Source: Liriodendron chinense (lineage: Eukaryota > Streptophyta > Magnoliopsida > Magnoliales > Magnoliaceae). From it: DNA of 64,000 bases. Positions 11,025-22,560 of this stretch are shown here, piece after piece; within the stretch, counting starts at the first letter, position 1, and each line of letters starts with the position of its first letter. The notes beneath the pieces are model-generated. The model was given only the letters and a program-made list of their open reading frames with translations. It was not told where the DNA came from and searched no databases. The stretch is from contig ML058392.1 in the NCBI GenBank assembly GCA_003013855.2, positions 2,521,529 to 2,585,528 on the forward strand. Reading direction: 5' to 3'. The translations under genes were made by a program, and so were the position numbers.

Positions 11025-11482
11025 TTCTGTGGACCCTCGCCGTTTCCGCGCTCCCACACGACGTTCTTCTCGTCCCTTCCCCTTTCGGGAAAAGAAGGAG
11101 AGGAGGATGCGTGAGTGCGAAATCGCCGTTTGTGCCACTGGCTTGCTTCGTTCTCGAGGGCTTTGTTTGGTTGTCGTGTTAGGCTGGATGTGTCAAATGA
11201 GTTTATATAAGACCAGAGTCGCCACTAGCCAATTACTTCAAATCTACAATCGGCTAGACCCCGTAGAAACGTTAGAGAAGGGGATCCAAAGATTCCTTCC
11301 TCTAAAATGACTCCTTTTGATCTGCGGCCAAAGATTCAAGGTAAGGGATCACGGTTATAGGGTGGGAAGAGGTTAAGCACCCCACATACTGCCCGTACCG
11401 AAGTACGGTCTCTACTTCACAGAATCGAACTAATACTTGAAAGTCTGTTTTAATCCTCGTACATTCTCATAGATGACATGAT

Positions 11483-11911
11483 GCATGAATGCGGGTCTGA
11501 ACAGTAAGAGTTTCTGATGGGCAGGTTCCAACAACGGGCAAGCCCAGAGCATACGCTCGAACTGACAGGTGCTTAATTTAAGACGTATGCAGTGTGCTTG
11601 AATAATCAAGGTGCTTTATAGTGAAGCATGAATGCAGGTCTGAACAGTAAGAGTTTCTGATGGGCAGGTTCCAATAACGGGCAAGCCCAGAGCATACGCT
11701 CGAACTGACAGGTGCTTAATTTAAGACATATGCAGTGTACTTGAATAATCAAGGTGCTTTATAGTGAAGCATGAATGCAGGTCTGAACAGTAAGAGTTTC
11801 TGATGGGCAGGTTCCAACAACGAGCAAGCCCAGAGCATACGCTCGAACTGACAGGTGCTTAATTTAAGACATATGCAGTGTGTTTGAAGAATCAAGGTGC
11901 TTGCAGTGAAG
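11483..11911. repeat. 143-bp tandem repeat, three copies, inside the 5' LTR
   Basis: Units begin at 11483, 11626 and 11769 with GCATGAATGC(A/G)GGTCTGAACA, exactly 143 bp apart, and end near 'TCAAGGTGCTT'. The third unit differs slightly at its end. The left LTR shows the same unit starting at 79. The array is downstream of the TATA box in the element's sense, so it would be transcribed. Confidence 0.92.
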
Positions 11912-12208
11912 CAGGGGGGTTGGAAGAAAAGTAAATGTTGCACTTATGCTAGATGCAAATGAGATGATGCTGGAAAGAGAATAGCTGGATAGACGGAGGT
12001 GTCGCAAGGGTTGGCTTTGAGTGGCTGGATCAAGACTTGGATGGCTTGGGAGACTTGGACCAGTGGTCAGGCTGGGCTGGACCAGGGCTAGACTCTCCTC
12101 ACTCGGGCTCTCCTTGGTGGAAAAATGGGCTAAGGGGTGGAGAAGGGCTCAGACGAACGATCGCTGGACTGGGCAGATTGGTGTCCTGAAATGAGAAGGG
12201 GAGGGAGG

Positions 12209-12216
12209 TATTTATA
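12209..12216 (-). promoter_or_regulatory. TATA box of the 5' LTR
   Basis: TATAAATA on the minus strand, with the TGACTC array about 115 bp upstream of it in the element's sense. Confidence 0.5.
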
Positions 12217-12329
12217 GCAGCGAGCAGTGGCAGAGCTCGTAATTTATTTTGGGCGGCCTGCTATGGGCCGCCCGTACAGTCGTTCCTCGATTTCCAGCGA
12301 GGTACGGTCGCACCCTCGGGGCTGCTGCT

Positions 12330-12490
12330 TGACTCGCTGGGTCGACTCAATGAGTTGACTCAGCGGGTCGACTCGGTGGTTTGACTCAGCGGGTTGACTC
12401 AGCGGTTTGACTCGGTGTTTTGACTCGACGAGTTAACTCAGCGGGTTGACTCAGCGGGTTGACTCAGTGGGTTGACTCAGTGAGTTTGAC
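12330..12490. repeat. TGACTC short-repeat array in the 5' LTR
   Basis: About 13 copies of a 13-14 bp GTTGACTCAGCGG-like unit. Copy details differ from the left LTR array, showing independent drift. Confidence 0.75.
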
Positions 12491-13105
12491 TTTTTTTAGG
12501 ATTTTTTGACTGGCTTTTCTTATGGGGGGTTTTTCAGGCTGATGTTTAGGACTGGGTTGACTGGGTTCAGGCTTGAACTGGGCTATGGAATGGGGCTTAC
12601 AAGGGTGAGTTTGGCTGAGTTTGGTCTTGGGATTTGGGGGTATGGTCCTCCATTCATCCAGCTATCTCTACCAACAGTGTAGCCGAAGGTGGGGTGTCTA
12701 CAGTATGACCCAGCATAGAAATCCTTAGACATGCCGCCAGGGGTTTTGGGACACGCAATCCCATAGTTTTGCCTGACCACGTGAGAAACATGGACGCTCA
12801 TAGCCCAAATCTACACGTGACAGTGTATAGGAGAAGTAGAACGCTCTAGCCTATTCTCAATTCCATACACCCACATGGAGCCACGTGCATGCATGAGTTA
12901 ATCATTCTTTATTATTATTACCAATTTACACCAAGCTACTTAACGTACAACCAACCTTTGATACCACCACATCCCTCCTCATGGTTCGTTACTCATCAAA
13001 ACAGTCGTAACCGACGCATCACATCCCAGGATGGCGGCCCGTACTACTAAGGTTCATAACAACCATGCTCAACTATAGTCTTATAGAGATCCTTAACAAC
13101 TTAAG

Positions 13106-13106
13106 A

Positions 13107-13163
<57 letters not shown>
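13106..13163. repeat. (AAT)n microsatellite
   Basis: An uninterrupted run of about 19 AAT/ATA triplets, followed by an AAAT stretch. Confidence 0.95.
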
Positions 13164-13167
<4 letters not shown>

Positions 13168-13711
13168 TAAATAAATAAATTTAACAACCACTTAATCGGG
13201 CGATCTTGATACCATCACCACAAATCAGAGTGGCTACTTAACCGGACAAGCTAAAAGCACCATCTCAGGTTAAGGCAACCTCTTAACCAGGTGTTCCGAT
13301 ATTCATCACCACAGATCAAGTTCTATCCACGTATATAAAAAGAATACAACATAATAAGGATCTCCATTAGACAAATACAACTATTCTTTATACAATATGA
13401 AATGAAAGGTGGTCCCCTTAAAGATGGTTACACAAATCACATATGTGCAACAAACATTCTATTCCTTACTGGTTCTCTAAGTCCAATGAATGTCCTCATC
13501 ACCATGAAATGGAAAAAGGGTATCTAAAAGCATTCATATATAACTAAGGAGAGAACAAAGAAATACATGTAAACAAAAGCATATAAGAATCATCAACTTT
13601 CAAAACATGAGATTATTAACCCATTCTTAAAAAGGTTCTCACCTTATGATCTTCTGCTTATTAGAGATATATGATGATGAAAGAATAGCAAAATGATACT
13701 CATTGTCTCTC

Positions 13712-13715
<4 letters not shown>

Positions 13716-13756
<41 letters not shown>
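13716..13756. repeat. (CT)n microsatellite
   Basis: About 20 CT dinucleotides in a row after a TCTC-rich lead. Confidence 0.95.
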
Positions 13757-13761
<5 letters not shown>

Positions 13762-15077
13762 CATGGGTGGGGGTCACCTCTAGCTAAGAGAGGACCTATA
13801 TATAGAGGTAGGGTCGGAATTAGGGTTTTAGGGAAGCTAACACCATCTTCAAATGAACGGTTGTGGTTTAAAGTAGAAATACATTATCTTTTGAGCCATT
13901 TTGAAAAGTGTACACAACATGGTTTGATGAGAGATTTCACATGTTTGTTAAGTTAAGCATGGTCTACAAAATGGTCATGACGGATTTTGAAATAAGGCCC
14001 ACTAAGTGATGAACGGTCCGCGAGAAGAAAATAGGAAATAATGAGCTTTAGAATTAGAAACTTTTGAACGGACGGTTTATCTGACAATCGGACACCTAGG
14101 GTGGGTTTAGATGGGTCCAATAAGGCAGGTAGGGTCCATAAACTGAGGGTCCACAGCCGTTTGATAGGTTTTTAGTGCAAGAAAAGGTTCTAGAGAATCT
14201 CTACACAAGGGGGGAGAGACTTCAGTTTTTGAGGTGATTCTCCACGTTGATTAGCTAGAAAGGATCCTTAGGATCCTCTAGAAACTTTCCTAAGTTCTCA
14301 TAAGAAGAGATTTTTCGGATTAGAAGATCCAAGTTTCCAACGGTTGGAAGGGAAGAGGAGATCGGGTTGAATTCGCGATGGAATGAGATGAAATTTGATA
14401 GGAGTGTGTTTTGTTGGTCTAGAAAGAGAATGAACGGTTCAGATCTTCAAAACAACACTCCTAAAAGGACGGCTTGGACGGCTAGCAGCGACAGCGGATG
14501 TACAGCTTATGCGTTGTAAAAAGACTCCGCCGGGCCTGACGCGGGCCGGTCGGCCCGGACAGCGGGTTTGGCCACGGTGGGTCCCACTATGATGCATATA
14601 TAAAATCTACTCCAACCAACAGGTCAGAAGCGCAGTTTTAGGGGGTGACAAAAAAAATGGCTAGATTCGAGATCTGATGGCCCACTTATAGACCAATTTC
14701 TGATTTACCTATTTGTAGGATGATTGGAGGGCTGAAATTCAACGTGTACGGTTAAAATATGCCCAAACGCTTATATCTAGTGTATTGCATCTTAATGATC
14801 AGCTAGAAACTAGCATACTTAAAAATGGCATGTTAACTTAACTTTAACTAATGGCATTTCTGTAATTTTCTCAAATCTTCAGGTTTAGCAAAATCTAACT
14901 CTTCTACATTGTTAATGAGGTCATTCTAAGCAACTTTAATAAAGGGTACTCCATCTGATCTCCCACAGATGTCCCATTATTTGAATTTCAATATTAACGG
15001 TCGATATTTAATATAAAAAAATTAGAAATAAATTTCAGAAAATTTTAAAATAACTTTGGTAAATTCAGGGCGTTACA

Positions 15078-15768
15078 CTTTGACCTCCTAATACCCTCCT
15101 TGCTGGTCTGACTGTACGTTAGGTGTTTCATTGGGGCTGACGACCCCTAACAGGACCTGAATCTTGGTACCATAGTTTAGGCTAGAGGGTTCTTCATAAT
15201 CAAACCCCATTTTCTCTGTCATGTATCTGCTAGCATGACTGTACTTATCAAGTTAGGAGGTATCGAACTTGTCTTAAGTTGGGCAATCATCAATAGTCTA
15301 ATGTTCCAAGTGATCATCGCAAAATATTATGGACCTTTGTGTGTGCAATCTCGGCAACACATCGAATCTTTAAGGCACATCCTGTGGAATGATTTGGACA
15401 CCTCAAGCTTGTGAAGCAGGACTGTGAAGTTTGTTTGTAAAACTTTTAGTGTCTATGGTGATAATAGGATCAACAAAGATTACCCTAGTTGTCATAGATG
15501 TTGCAGACTGTAATGGAACGTTGTCTTCAGTTGGTTAGGCATCTAGTTGATGGTCATTTTTATAAAAGAGTTGAGAAGATTGTGAGCCTTAGCCTTGCTT
15601 GTGTGTTCCATGACTTTAGAGATACTAGGTTTGTTGGTCGTCTTTTTATTGATGATGATCACTTTGACCTTCGGCATTCGAACACCAGGGGATGAGTTAG
15701 GTGCCTTAGCGCCTTCTTCTTTGATAGAAGCATATTCATCATAATAATATATGTGAAATAGGATTCTT
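15078..15768. other. Unassigned sequence
   Basis: I see no LTR edge or known domain. A 65-aa open frame (15498-15695, plus, with RHLVDGHFYKRVEKIV) lacks any family I recognise and has no supporting context. Confidence 0.3.
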
Positions 15769-17453
15769 GATGGTACAGTACTTAGTGTAAGTGAAAATAT
15801 TTGTCAATTGGCGTGTGTGTTGTGTCATGAGTCAAATGAGCCCCTATGAAAATTGAAGAATTGAAGACTTGAAGACCTACGACACTCAAAGGCTTGAAGA
15901 CTCAAGAACATGAAGCTATGTCTTGGTTGAACCTGAACCTTGTAACCCTCTGGATGGCCAAAACTTGATAGGAATACCCAAAACCCTTGGTGGCTAGAGG
16001 AGTCCATTTGATTAACATGGACTTGGCAGAAATCTAAGAAAAGAAAAAAAAAGTTAAAAATTGAATTCTGTTTAGATTAAGTGGTTCTTGATCCTATATG
16101 CAGTCCATCGATGATACTCGATAGGATCGAAGGCCCCCTCGATAGAATCAAAGAACGGCAAATAACAGTCAAGTGAGTAAATTGTTATGAATTGATTTCT
16201 CGATACTATTGAAGTCCCTTCGAGAGGATCGAACATGAACAAAAAACAATCTAATGAGTAAACCATTAAATAATCGATTTTCTTGATACTATCAAAGATG
16301 CCATTTTCTACTCATTATTTGACCATTGCAAAGCAAACTAATTTAACCCTTTGCTAAGGTTTCTTTGTAACTTGATGAGAATCTAATAGAGCTTTGCTAG
16401 AGTATTTTCCTCTTCCAAATCCTTCATCTTTAGCTCTAATTTCCTTGAGTTCATCATTCAATCCTTGTGTTATAGAACATTAATGAGTATTCAAAGCTCA
16501 TATTGAATCATGAAGTCAAGAATTCATTAATGACTTGACCTAACTAAAATAGGCAAATCCTTTATCAGAAAAGTCATTGAATGCAAGATTAGATGAATCC
16601 TAACCAATACCCTATAAATCCCTATCTTGTAATAGATTCACCAACCCTTCTCCCATACCTTGGCACTATATTGGTAAACTCATTCAAGTTTATTGTTCGT
16701 GGGAGCTAAAGAGAAGATGATTTACTGCAAGACAAAGCATCTTCAACAATGAACTATCATGGGGCTCATCCAGCTAGGGAATTCTTAGTATTGGAGTCCA
16801 TTGTACACCATTTTCTTATGAAGATTTAGGTTCAAAGTTTATAACCCAAACTCACATTATAAGTCTTTATGGGAGCGTACATAGCTAGTTCTCGTGTAGG
16901 ACTAGTAAGGAGTTTGAGATCTAAACTTCGAAAGACATTGTGTAGGCCACTGATGAGTGTGTACGTATAGAACCTTGTGTAGGTTATAAAGGTTAATGGT
17001 GAACCTCATTTAAAACCTGCAAGTGATAGTGAAATCCAGTACACTCATGGATATAGTGCGAAAGTTGCGAGTGGAGTAGACAAGTAGTTGAACCACTTGC
17101 GAGTAGAGTAGAAAAGTAGTTGAACCACTATACATCGTGTGCAATGTGGTGAATGTGATTTATCTATGCTTGTGCTTTATTGTTGAATGACTATGAATGC
17201 TTAAATAGTATGCAGTCTATGTGTTTAATTCAATGCTTATATGAATATTACTATCTCATGTTATAGACTGTCGTCACTCATATTGGGTTATCTTGATTAA
17301 TCTATTACTTGTGCACATATTAGAATTTTGTTAAGTAGTTTATTGAGCTTTAAATTTGAAAAAATTTTAAAGGTCTTATTCACCCCCCTCTAGGACTTAA
17401 CAATGGATTCTAAATCCTAGCGTAGTGGCTATTGAACTTAGACTACAATTTGA
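15769..17453 (+). repeat. 5' LTR of a SIRE-type copia element
   Basis: The right edge is set by a primer site just after 'GACTACAATTTGA'. The sequence aligns in order with the solo LTR at 60008-62141. Shared phrases include 'ATTTGTCAATT' near the start, 'GTTGAACCACTATACATCG' late on, and 'TTCACCCCCCTCTAGGACTTA' and 'TTAGACTACA' at the end. The start is estimated from that comparison. It has a CGATA/TATCG motif cluster at 16080-16310 and TATAAAT at 16613-16619. Confidence 0.65.
16080..16310. repeat. Cluster of CGATA...TATCG short inverted motifs in the copia LTR
   Basis: Variants such as CGATGATACTCGATAGGATCGAAGG, TCGATAGAATCAAAG, TCGATACTATTGAAG and TTGATACTATCAAAG recur four or five times over 230 bp. 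The cluster is upstream of a TATAAAT box, as in the other LTRs of this window. Confidence 0.6.
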
Positions 17454-17467
17454 ATTGGCATTAGAGC
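17454..17467 (+). other. Primer binding site of the SIRE-type copia element (mutated)
   Basis: ATTGGCATTAGAGC resembles the copia primer site TTGGTATCAGAGC, complementary to the 3' end of initiator tRNA-Met, with two changes. It directly follows the LTR. Confidence 0.7.
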
Positions 17468-17539
17468 GGGTTCCTCTTGAAGGCCTTAACAACCCAAAGT
17501 GAGATCCTAAAGGATCTTGAAAATGTGTTCAAGACGAGG

Positions 17540-18563
17540 ACTAGTTCGGTGTCGAGACCTCCTTACTTTGATGGATCAAATTATTCATATTGAAAAGTAA
17601 GAATGAGAATATTTCTTAGAACGTTAGATCCAATAGTTTGAGAGGTAGTAGAACAAGGATGGATTACTCTGGTACATAAATCTTTTAACAAAAGATGGAG
17701 TCACACACACAATACAAAAACCCCAAGTACAATGCAATAATTATGAGAAAGCGAGAAACAAATATGACGCCAAAACACTTAACACAATTCACTATGCTTT
17801 GTCTCAAGATGAATTCAAACGCATATATACCAGTGAGACAGGAAAATAAGCACGGAATTTATTGAAAACCACCCATGAAGGAACAAGCAAGGTGAAATGC
17901 TTTAAGCTCTAGCTCTTAATAACTCAATTCAAAAACATCAAAATGGAAGAGCAAGAGACATTCATGGATTTGTATATCAAATTAAGTGACATATGTAACT
18001 CTATGTGGGGATTGTGTGAGCGTGTTCCGGAGGCACGAATATGTAAGAAAATTCTGAGATCCCTACCGGAATGGTTCACTTCCAAGGTCACCACTATAAA
18101 AGAGTATAGAGACATTAATACAATGAAAGTAGAATGTTTAGGTTTTCTATAAACATTTGAGCTACACTTTAAAACTCCCACTAAATAAAAAAAAATACTG
18201 TCTTGAAAACTTCACATAAGAAACATGAATATGAAGAAGACAGTGATAAAGAAGATGATGAAGAATTAACTCTAATAATAAAGAAATTTAGAAAATTCTT
18301 CAAGAGCAAAGGTAAAACCTTAATAAGAAGGGGAAATTTTTTTATTCAAAGCTCTCGCTAGATAAATCCCTTAAGAAATCAAAAGAACCCTAATGCTACA
18401 ACTATAGGGGTTATGGTCACCTTATCTCATAATGTTCCATCAATCTAAATCTAAAGGGAAGGCAATGGCAGCCACATGAGATGAGTCTGAAGTTTCTGAA
18501 TCAGACTGAGAAGAATCTCAGAGTGATGAAGACCATAGTTTGCTTAGGGTTCTCATGACCTTT
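17540..18563 (+). pseudogene. gag: Decayed gag of the SIRE-type copia element, cut by Athila element A
   Basis: Broken frames read in order as a copia gag. Near 17560 is 'YFDGSNYSY' followed by VRMRIFLRTLDP. At 17943-18152 a 69-aa piece (FMDLYIKLSDICNSM, RICKKILRSLPEWF) looks like the UBN2-type gag domain. At about 18395 a CCHC-like remnant CYNYRGYGHLIS is followed by KAMAAT.DESEVSESD, as in SIRE/Maximus gag. Stops lie throughout. The sequence ends at 18563 where the Athila LTR starts, so the rest of this element is not visible. Confidence 0.7.
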
Positions 18564-18809
18564 TGTTGAGCTCTGAATTGTGCATATTCTAACCCCAATT
18601 CATCACATATTATGTATGGTTTGCATGTTTAAAAGACTATTCTAATGCATGCTTTGTGATTGTAGGATTGAGAGAGAGACTTCACTAATTCGATGCCTAG
18701 AGAGTCACTTTGTATACTTTGAAGATTAAAAGATTAAGTGCCAAAAGGTAAAAGAAAGATGCAAGGGAGAAAAAGAAGGAAAGAAGATATAGTACAGAAA
18801 TTGCACTAC

Positions 18810-19080
18810 CTACCGGTCGTCCGACCGGTCGGCCATGGCCCATGACCGGTCGTCCAACCGGTCAGAAAATCAAATTAGAAGTCCCCTTGCTGCCAACGCT
18901 GTTGGACCAAAAACGGATAAAACTGACCGGTCGGCTACCACAGACGACCGGTCGGCTACCACAGACGACCAGTCGACTACCACAGATGACCGATCGTCTA
19001 ACCGGCCGTATTTGCAGGAGCTGGGGATGGTTTTTACAAAATCTCGCTGGACCAAATTCGAGGGTCGACGACCGGTCGAC
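18810..19080. repeat. GACCGGTC motif cluster in A's LTR
   Basis: About ten copies or near copies of GACCGGTC(G) occur, some paired as inverted repeats, some as a direct triple with 'GGCTACCACAGAC' spacers (18915-18985). The last lies about 100 bp before the TATA box. Confidence 0.85.
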
Positions 19081-19179
19081 TACGTAAAGAAGCTTGTTCT
19101 TCAAGCCCCGAATTTCTCTGCGCAAGTGCGTAATTCCTTACGTAATTCTGGAATCTTCCACACCATAGAGCATCAAACC

Positions 19180-19187
19180 TATAAAAG
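19180..19187 (+). promoter_or_regulatory. TATA box of A's LTR
   Basis: TATAAAAG followed by GACACCTAGGG, a context repeated in the solo LTR (38080) and, reversed, in C's LTRs. Confidence 0.6.
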
Positions 19188-20012
19188 GACACCTAGGGTT
19201 TGTTCCTAAGGTATCCTAGAAGAGATTGGAGGTCGTGGAAAGTGAAGGAGAGCATTGTGGAGCGTCCGCAACTCCATCGACTTCAGATTTTTTTAGTTTT
19301 TATGCTTTTCTTTAGTTTTTCTTTTAATTCTAGTTATAGTATAACAATGTTTGACTAGACATCTTAGCAATGACTAAGAGGTGAAGCTTGTAGCCAATTT
19401 CATGTTTAATTTGTTTTAATTCAAGTACCTTTACTTAAAGTTTGGATTTTTAATATTCTAGTTTGAATAAAGTTGGTATTTTCGGATGTTTTATGAGAGT
19501 TTATGTACTTCGGACATGAATTCCTTGCAATTCTCTGAGATTGTCATATTGGGATTGATTAGATTCGAATTGTAGTCACCCTAAAGCATGCCATAGTCTC
19601 TTGGCATGGCTGTTACTTCGAAGGCTACAAGTTCGAAGTCTATAAGCTTCATTAAAACTAGAATCTGATTTCTAGATTTGAGTGGGATTGTATGTGATTG
19701 AATGCCTTATCTTCCAACTAGATGAGAGATAGAACTTCGAATCTAGTTGTGTTTTATGCTTGGATGAATGGACTGACATGAGGTTGCTACAAGTGGATCC
19801 TTAAAGCCTTAGTTTTCTTTCTCATATTCTCATATTTTCTTTTTAAGTTGTTATCTTTGTTCTAGTTTTCACAATTAGATTCCTAAACTATTTTAATTAA
19901 AGTTGTTAAAATAAATTAGGATTGTTTACCTAATTCCCTGTGGATCGACCTCGGTCTTACCGAGTTATTACTACATTGCAAACCTTACACTTGAGGCGAG
20001 CGAACAAGTTTT

Positions 20013-20030
20013 TGGCGTCGTTACCAGGGA
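20013..20030 (+). other. Primer binding site of Athila element A
   Basis: TGGCGTCGTTACCAGGGA, close to the typical Athila site TGGCGCCGTTGCCGGGGA, which is generally assigned to tRNA-Asp. It starts six bases after the LTR. Confidence 0.85.
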
Positions 20031-20286
20031 AATCTAGGATAAACAGTTCTAAATCATTTTAGTAGCTATAGAAGTAATTAGTTAGGTTTTACTGATTTCC
20101 TAGGACTAATTTCTTGTTTATTTTCTAGAACTAACAAGTTGCTTTTCTTTGTAGAAAATTCTCCTAGTTCAAGCTAATCGGGTACTATCTTTCTAACTTA
20201 AAACTTTTTACTATTTCTTTTTAGTTTTTCAGATTTTATTTTTTTGTTACGATAAGTTATAGTTTAGATTCTCGCTTGTGTGGTTT

Positions 20287-22555
20287 ATGTCCTGTTGGGA
20301 ACGTGACCATACAAACCGTCTCCAAACCGAAGGTGGTTTAGTTGGACCACTATCCGTCCATAGACGAGTTAGAAAATACATTGAACTTTCTAAAAGTTCA
20401 AGGAGTATGGATCAAACACCATTAAGGAATCCTCCCTCCTCTACTCCAACTACAAACGCAAATCAAGAGGGAGTATAAGAGAATGAAAACTTTACGTGAC
20501 TACTTACAACCAGCCCGTATGACTACACCCTCTTATGTGGTTTTACTAACCACCGGGGGGAACATTAATATAAAGCCGGGGGTAATTCAACTTTTATCTA
20601 AGTTCCATAGGCTATATTCTGAGAGCCCATATCTACACTTAAAAGAGTTCGATGAGGTTGTTGCTACTTTGCAATACAACAATGTGTCAGAGGATGTTAT
20701 CAAACTTAGATTGTTTACCTTCTCATTGAAAGAAAAAGCCATAGGTTGGCTCCACTCTCTTAGACCACATTCGATAGGGACATGGACTGAGATGACTTAA
20801 GAATTCTTGAAAAAGTTCTTCTCGGCTCATAAAACTAACACTCTTCGAAGATCTATAATGAAATTTTTGGGAAAAGAGAGTGAATCGTTCTTTCAAAGTT
20901 GGGAAAGATTTAAGAATCTCTGACTCACCTGCCCACATCATGGCTACGAAAGTTGGCGAATTATAAACTTCTTTTATGATAGATTAAATTCCAACATGCG
21001 CCAATTTCTTGAGATGATGTGCAATGGCGAGTCATGAGCAAAAATCCAGATGAGGCATGGAGTTACTTAGACATGTTGGCCGAGAATGCCCAATCATGGG
21101 ATACCTCGGACAAATCTAGTAACCTCAAGCCTCCTCAAAGAAAAGAGAAATGAGGGATTTACATCATTAAGGAGGAAGATGATGTAAACGCAGGGATAGC
21201 CAACCTCACAAGAAAAGTCGAGGCTATGGAACTAAGTAAAAGTGGATTTTCTAAGTCCACGAAAGCCATTGATAATGTGTGCGGAATTTGTGCCGCTAAT
21301 GTACACTCTACGTAAGATTGTCCTACAATTCCCGCGTTTCAAGAGGTGTTACAAGAGCAAGCAAACGGCACATATGGGTATCAATGGCCTTTCAATGGAC
21401 CGGTAGGTAACACGTACAACTCTACTTGGAAGAACCATCCAAATTTCAGTTGGAGGAATGGCCCCACGAGCAATCCTACCAACTCTTAAGGAGGGCCACC
21501 CATGCAAAACATGGCCCCACCTCAATTCTCAATAGAGGACACTTTAAAGGTGTTTATGCAAAGGCAAACGCAAATCAATCAATCAAATCAGTAAATGTTT
21601 CAAGAGCTAAAAACGTCGGTTGATGAGATTAAGGGACGCTTGAATTCTAAGGAAGGGACCTTTTTCGATCCAACCTCAGCCCAATCCTAAATAAGCACAT
21701 GAAATAAGCGCCCCTAACCTTCCTAACGAACATGTGGAGTAAGCAAAATCCATCACCACTCTTAGAAGTGGTAAGTAAATTGACAAATCTATTCCGGTGA
21801 AGGCCGACAAGCCTAATGATTCGATAAATTCTGAGAATGAGGATGGATCTAACTCAGCCCCACAAGAAACGGAACGCATTTACAAGCCCAAAGCACCATT
21901 CCCTTCGAGATTGGTTGCTCCAAAACCTCTCCCAAACTCTCATGACATTCTAGAGGTTTTCAAACAAGTCAAGATCAACATTCCCCTACTTGATGCCTCT
22001 TATGCCAAGTTTTTGAAGGACCCATGCATAATAAAACGCAAATACAATGTGCAACAAAAGGCCTTCCTCAATGAGCAAGTGAGTGCCATTCTCACCCAAA
22101 AGATCCCCCTAAAATACAAGAATCCCGATAGTCCCACAATCTCATGTATCATTCGTGACTACCGGATTGAGCATGCATTACTAGACTTGGGGGCAAGCGT
22201 AAACTTGATCCTATACTCGATATACGAGAAATTGGGTCTTGGTGAATTAAAATCCACCAAAACCACATTGCAACTTGCTGATAGATCTATCCGTGTACCG
22301 AGAGGGATGGTTGAGGATGTATTAGTCCAATTCAACAAATTTTACTATCCGGTGGATTTTATCATTTTAGACACGTAACTGGTTATGGATACAAGCACTC
22401 AAATATCGGTGATTTTAGGCCGCCCATTCTTGGCTACATCAAATGCAATTATAAATTGCTGGAATGGGGTGATGCAATCTTCCTTTGGGAACATGACATT
22501 GGAGGTGAACGTGTTTTATATGTGCAAAAAGTAAAGGAATGAGGACGATGATGAG
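20287..22555 (+). pseudogene. gag-pro: gag-protease of Athila element A, degenerate
   Basis: The first Met is MSCWERDHTN at 20287. It is followed by TLRDYLQPARMTTPSY, then KPGVIQLLSKFHRLYSESPY and LKEKAIGWLHSL of the Athila gag core, and MMCNGE. The knuckle CGICAANVHST is interrupted by a stop at about 21313 before its last Cys. Later frames give VFKQVKINIPLLDASYAKFL and the protease segment LLDLGASVNLILYSIYEKL at 21797-22378. Several stops and frameshifts separate these pieces. The frame runs into the Del-like element at 22561 and resumes at 36345. Confidence 0.85.
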
Positions 22556-22560
22556 CTCTT
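22556..22560. other. Target site duplication of the Del-like element, left copy (CTCTT)
   Basis: CTCTT immediately precedes the LTR start and recurs at 36340-36344 immediately after the other LTR. Confidence 0.95.

Larger units (their letters stand above)
1..12702 (-). mobile_element. Tat/Ogre-like Ty3 LTR retrotransposon, decayed, 3' LTR cut by window edge
   Basis: The sequence at 1-1013 recurs at about 11691-12702, so these are the two LTRs. The element reads on the minus strand: its LTRs begin TGTAGACACCCCACC in that sense, a purine tract of the type AAAGAGGGGCATC abuts the 3' LTR, and gag reads leftward from 10780. The order gag, protease and pol remnant, then a long 3' non-coding region with tandem arrays, fits the Tat/Ogre branch of Ty3 elements. 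Reverse transcriptase and RNase H are missing and the remaining frames are broken, so the copy cannot be autonomous. The overlapping LTR parts show roughly 30 differences by eye, so the insertion is not recent. The base after the right LTR starts a possible target duplication (GTATG, 12703-12707), but its partner is outside the window. Confidence 0.88.
11028..12702 (-). repeat. 5' LTR of the Tat/Ogre-like element
   Basis: About 1,675 bp, TGTAGA...TCCACA in the element's sense. The right edge is fixed by agreement with the left LTR, and the left edge is inferred from the primer site. It contains the TGACTC array (12330-12490), TATAAATA (12209-12216) and three copies of a 143-bp repeat. Transcription would start in this LTR and run leftward. 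Confidence 0.8.
12703..15077. other. Non-coding sequence, possibly a minus-strand LTR fragment
   Basis: No gene is seen. In the minus sense the right edge reads TGTAACGCCCTGA at 15077, which resembles the start of some Del/Tekay LTRs. The interior contains 'GTGGGTCCCACTATGATGCATATATAAA', like a module of the Del-like LTR further right. It could therefore be a partial LTR interrupted by the Tat/Ogre-like element, but there is no second copy in the window to confirm it. Confidence 0.3.
18564..20006 (+). repeat. 5' LTR of Athila element A
   Basis: It begins TGTTGAGCTCTGAATTGTGC and ends CTTGAGGCGAGCGAACA, 1,443 bp. The start matches the LTR starts of the solo LTR, of B and of C. It holds a GACCGGTC motif cluster (18810-19080), TATAAAAG at 19180-19187 and, near the end, the conserved 'GTGGATCGACCTCGGTCTTACCGAG' string. 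Confidence 0.88.

Noticed and set aside
11483..11911. Regular repeats that could suggest a CRISPR array
   Set aside because: The unit is 143 bp with no unique spacers, lies inside a plant LTR, and there are no cas genes.
15498..15695. A 65-aa plus-strand frame as a host gene exon
   Set aside because: I recognise no family, see no splice context, and frames of this length occur by chance throughout the window.
18835..19209. A 124-aa plus-strand frame in A's LTR, and similar 67-68-aa frames in C's LTRs
   Set aside because: They are translations of the GACCGGTC cluster (repeated DRSATTD-like or TGRT-like peptides) in the promoter region.
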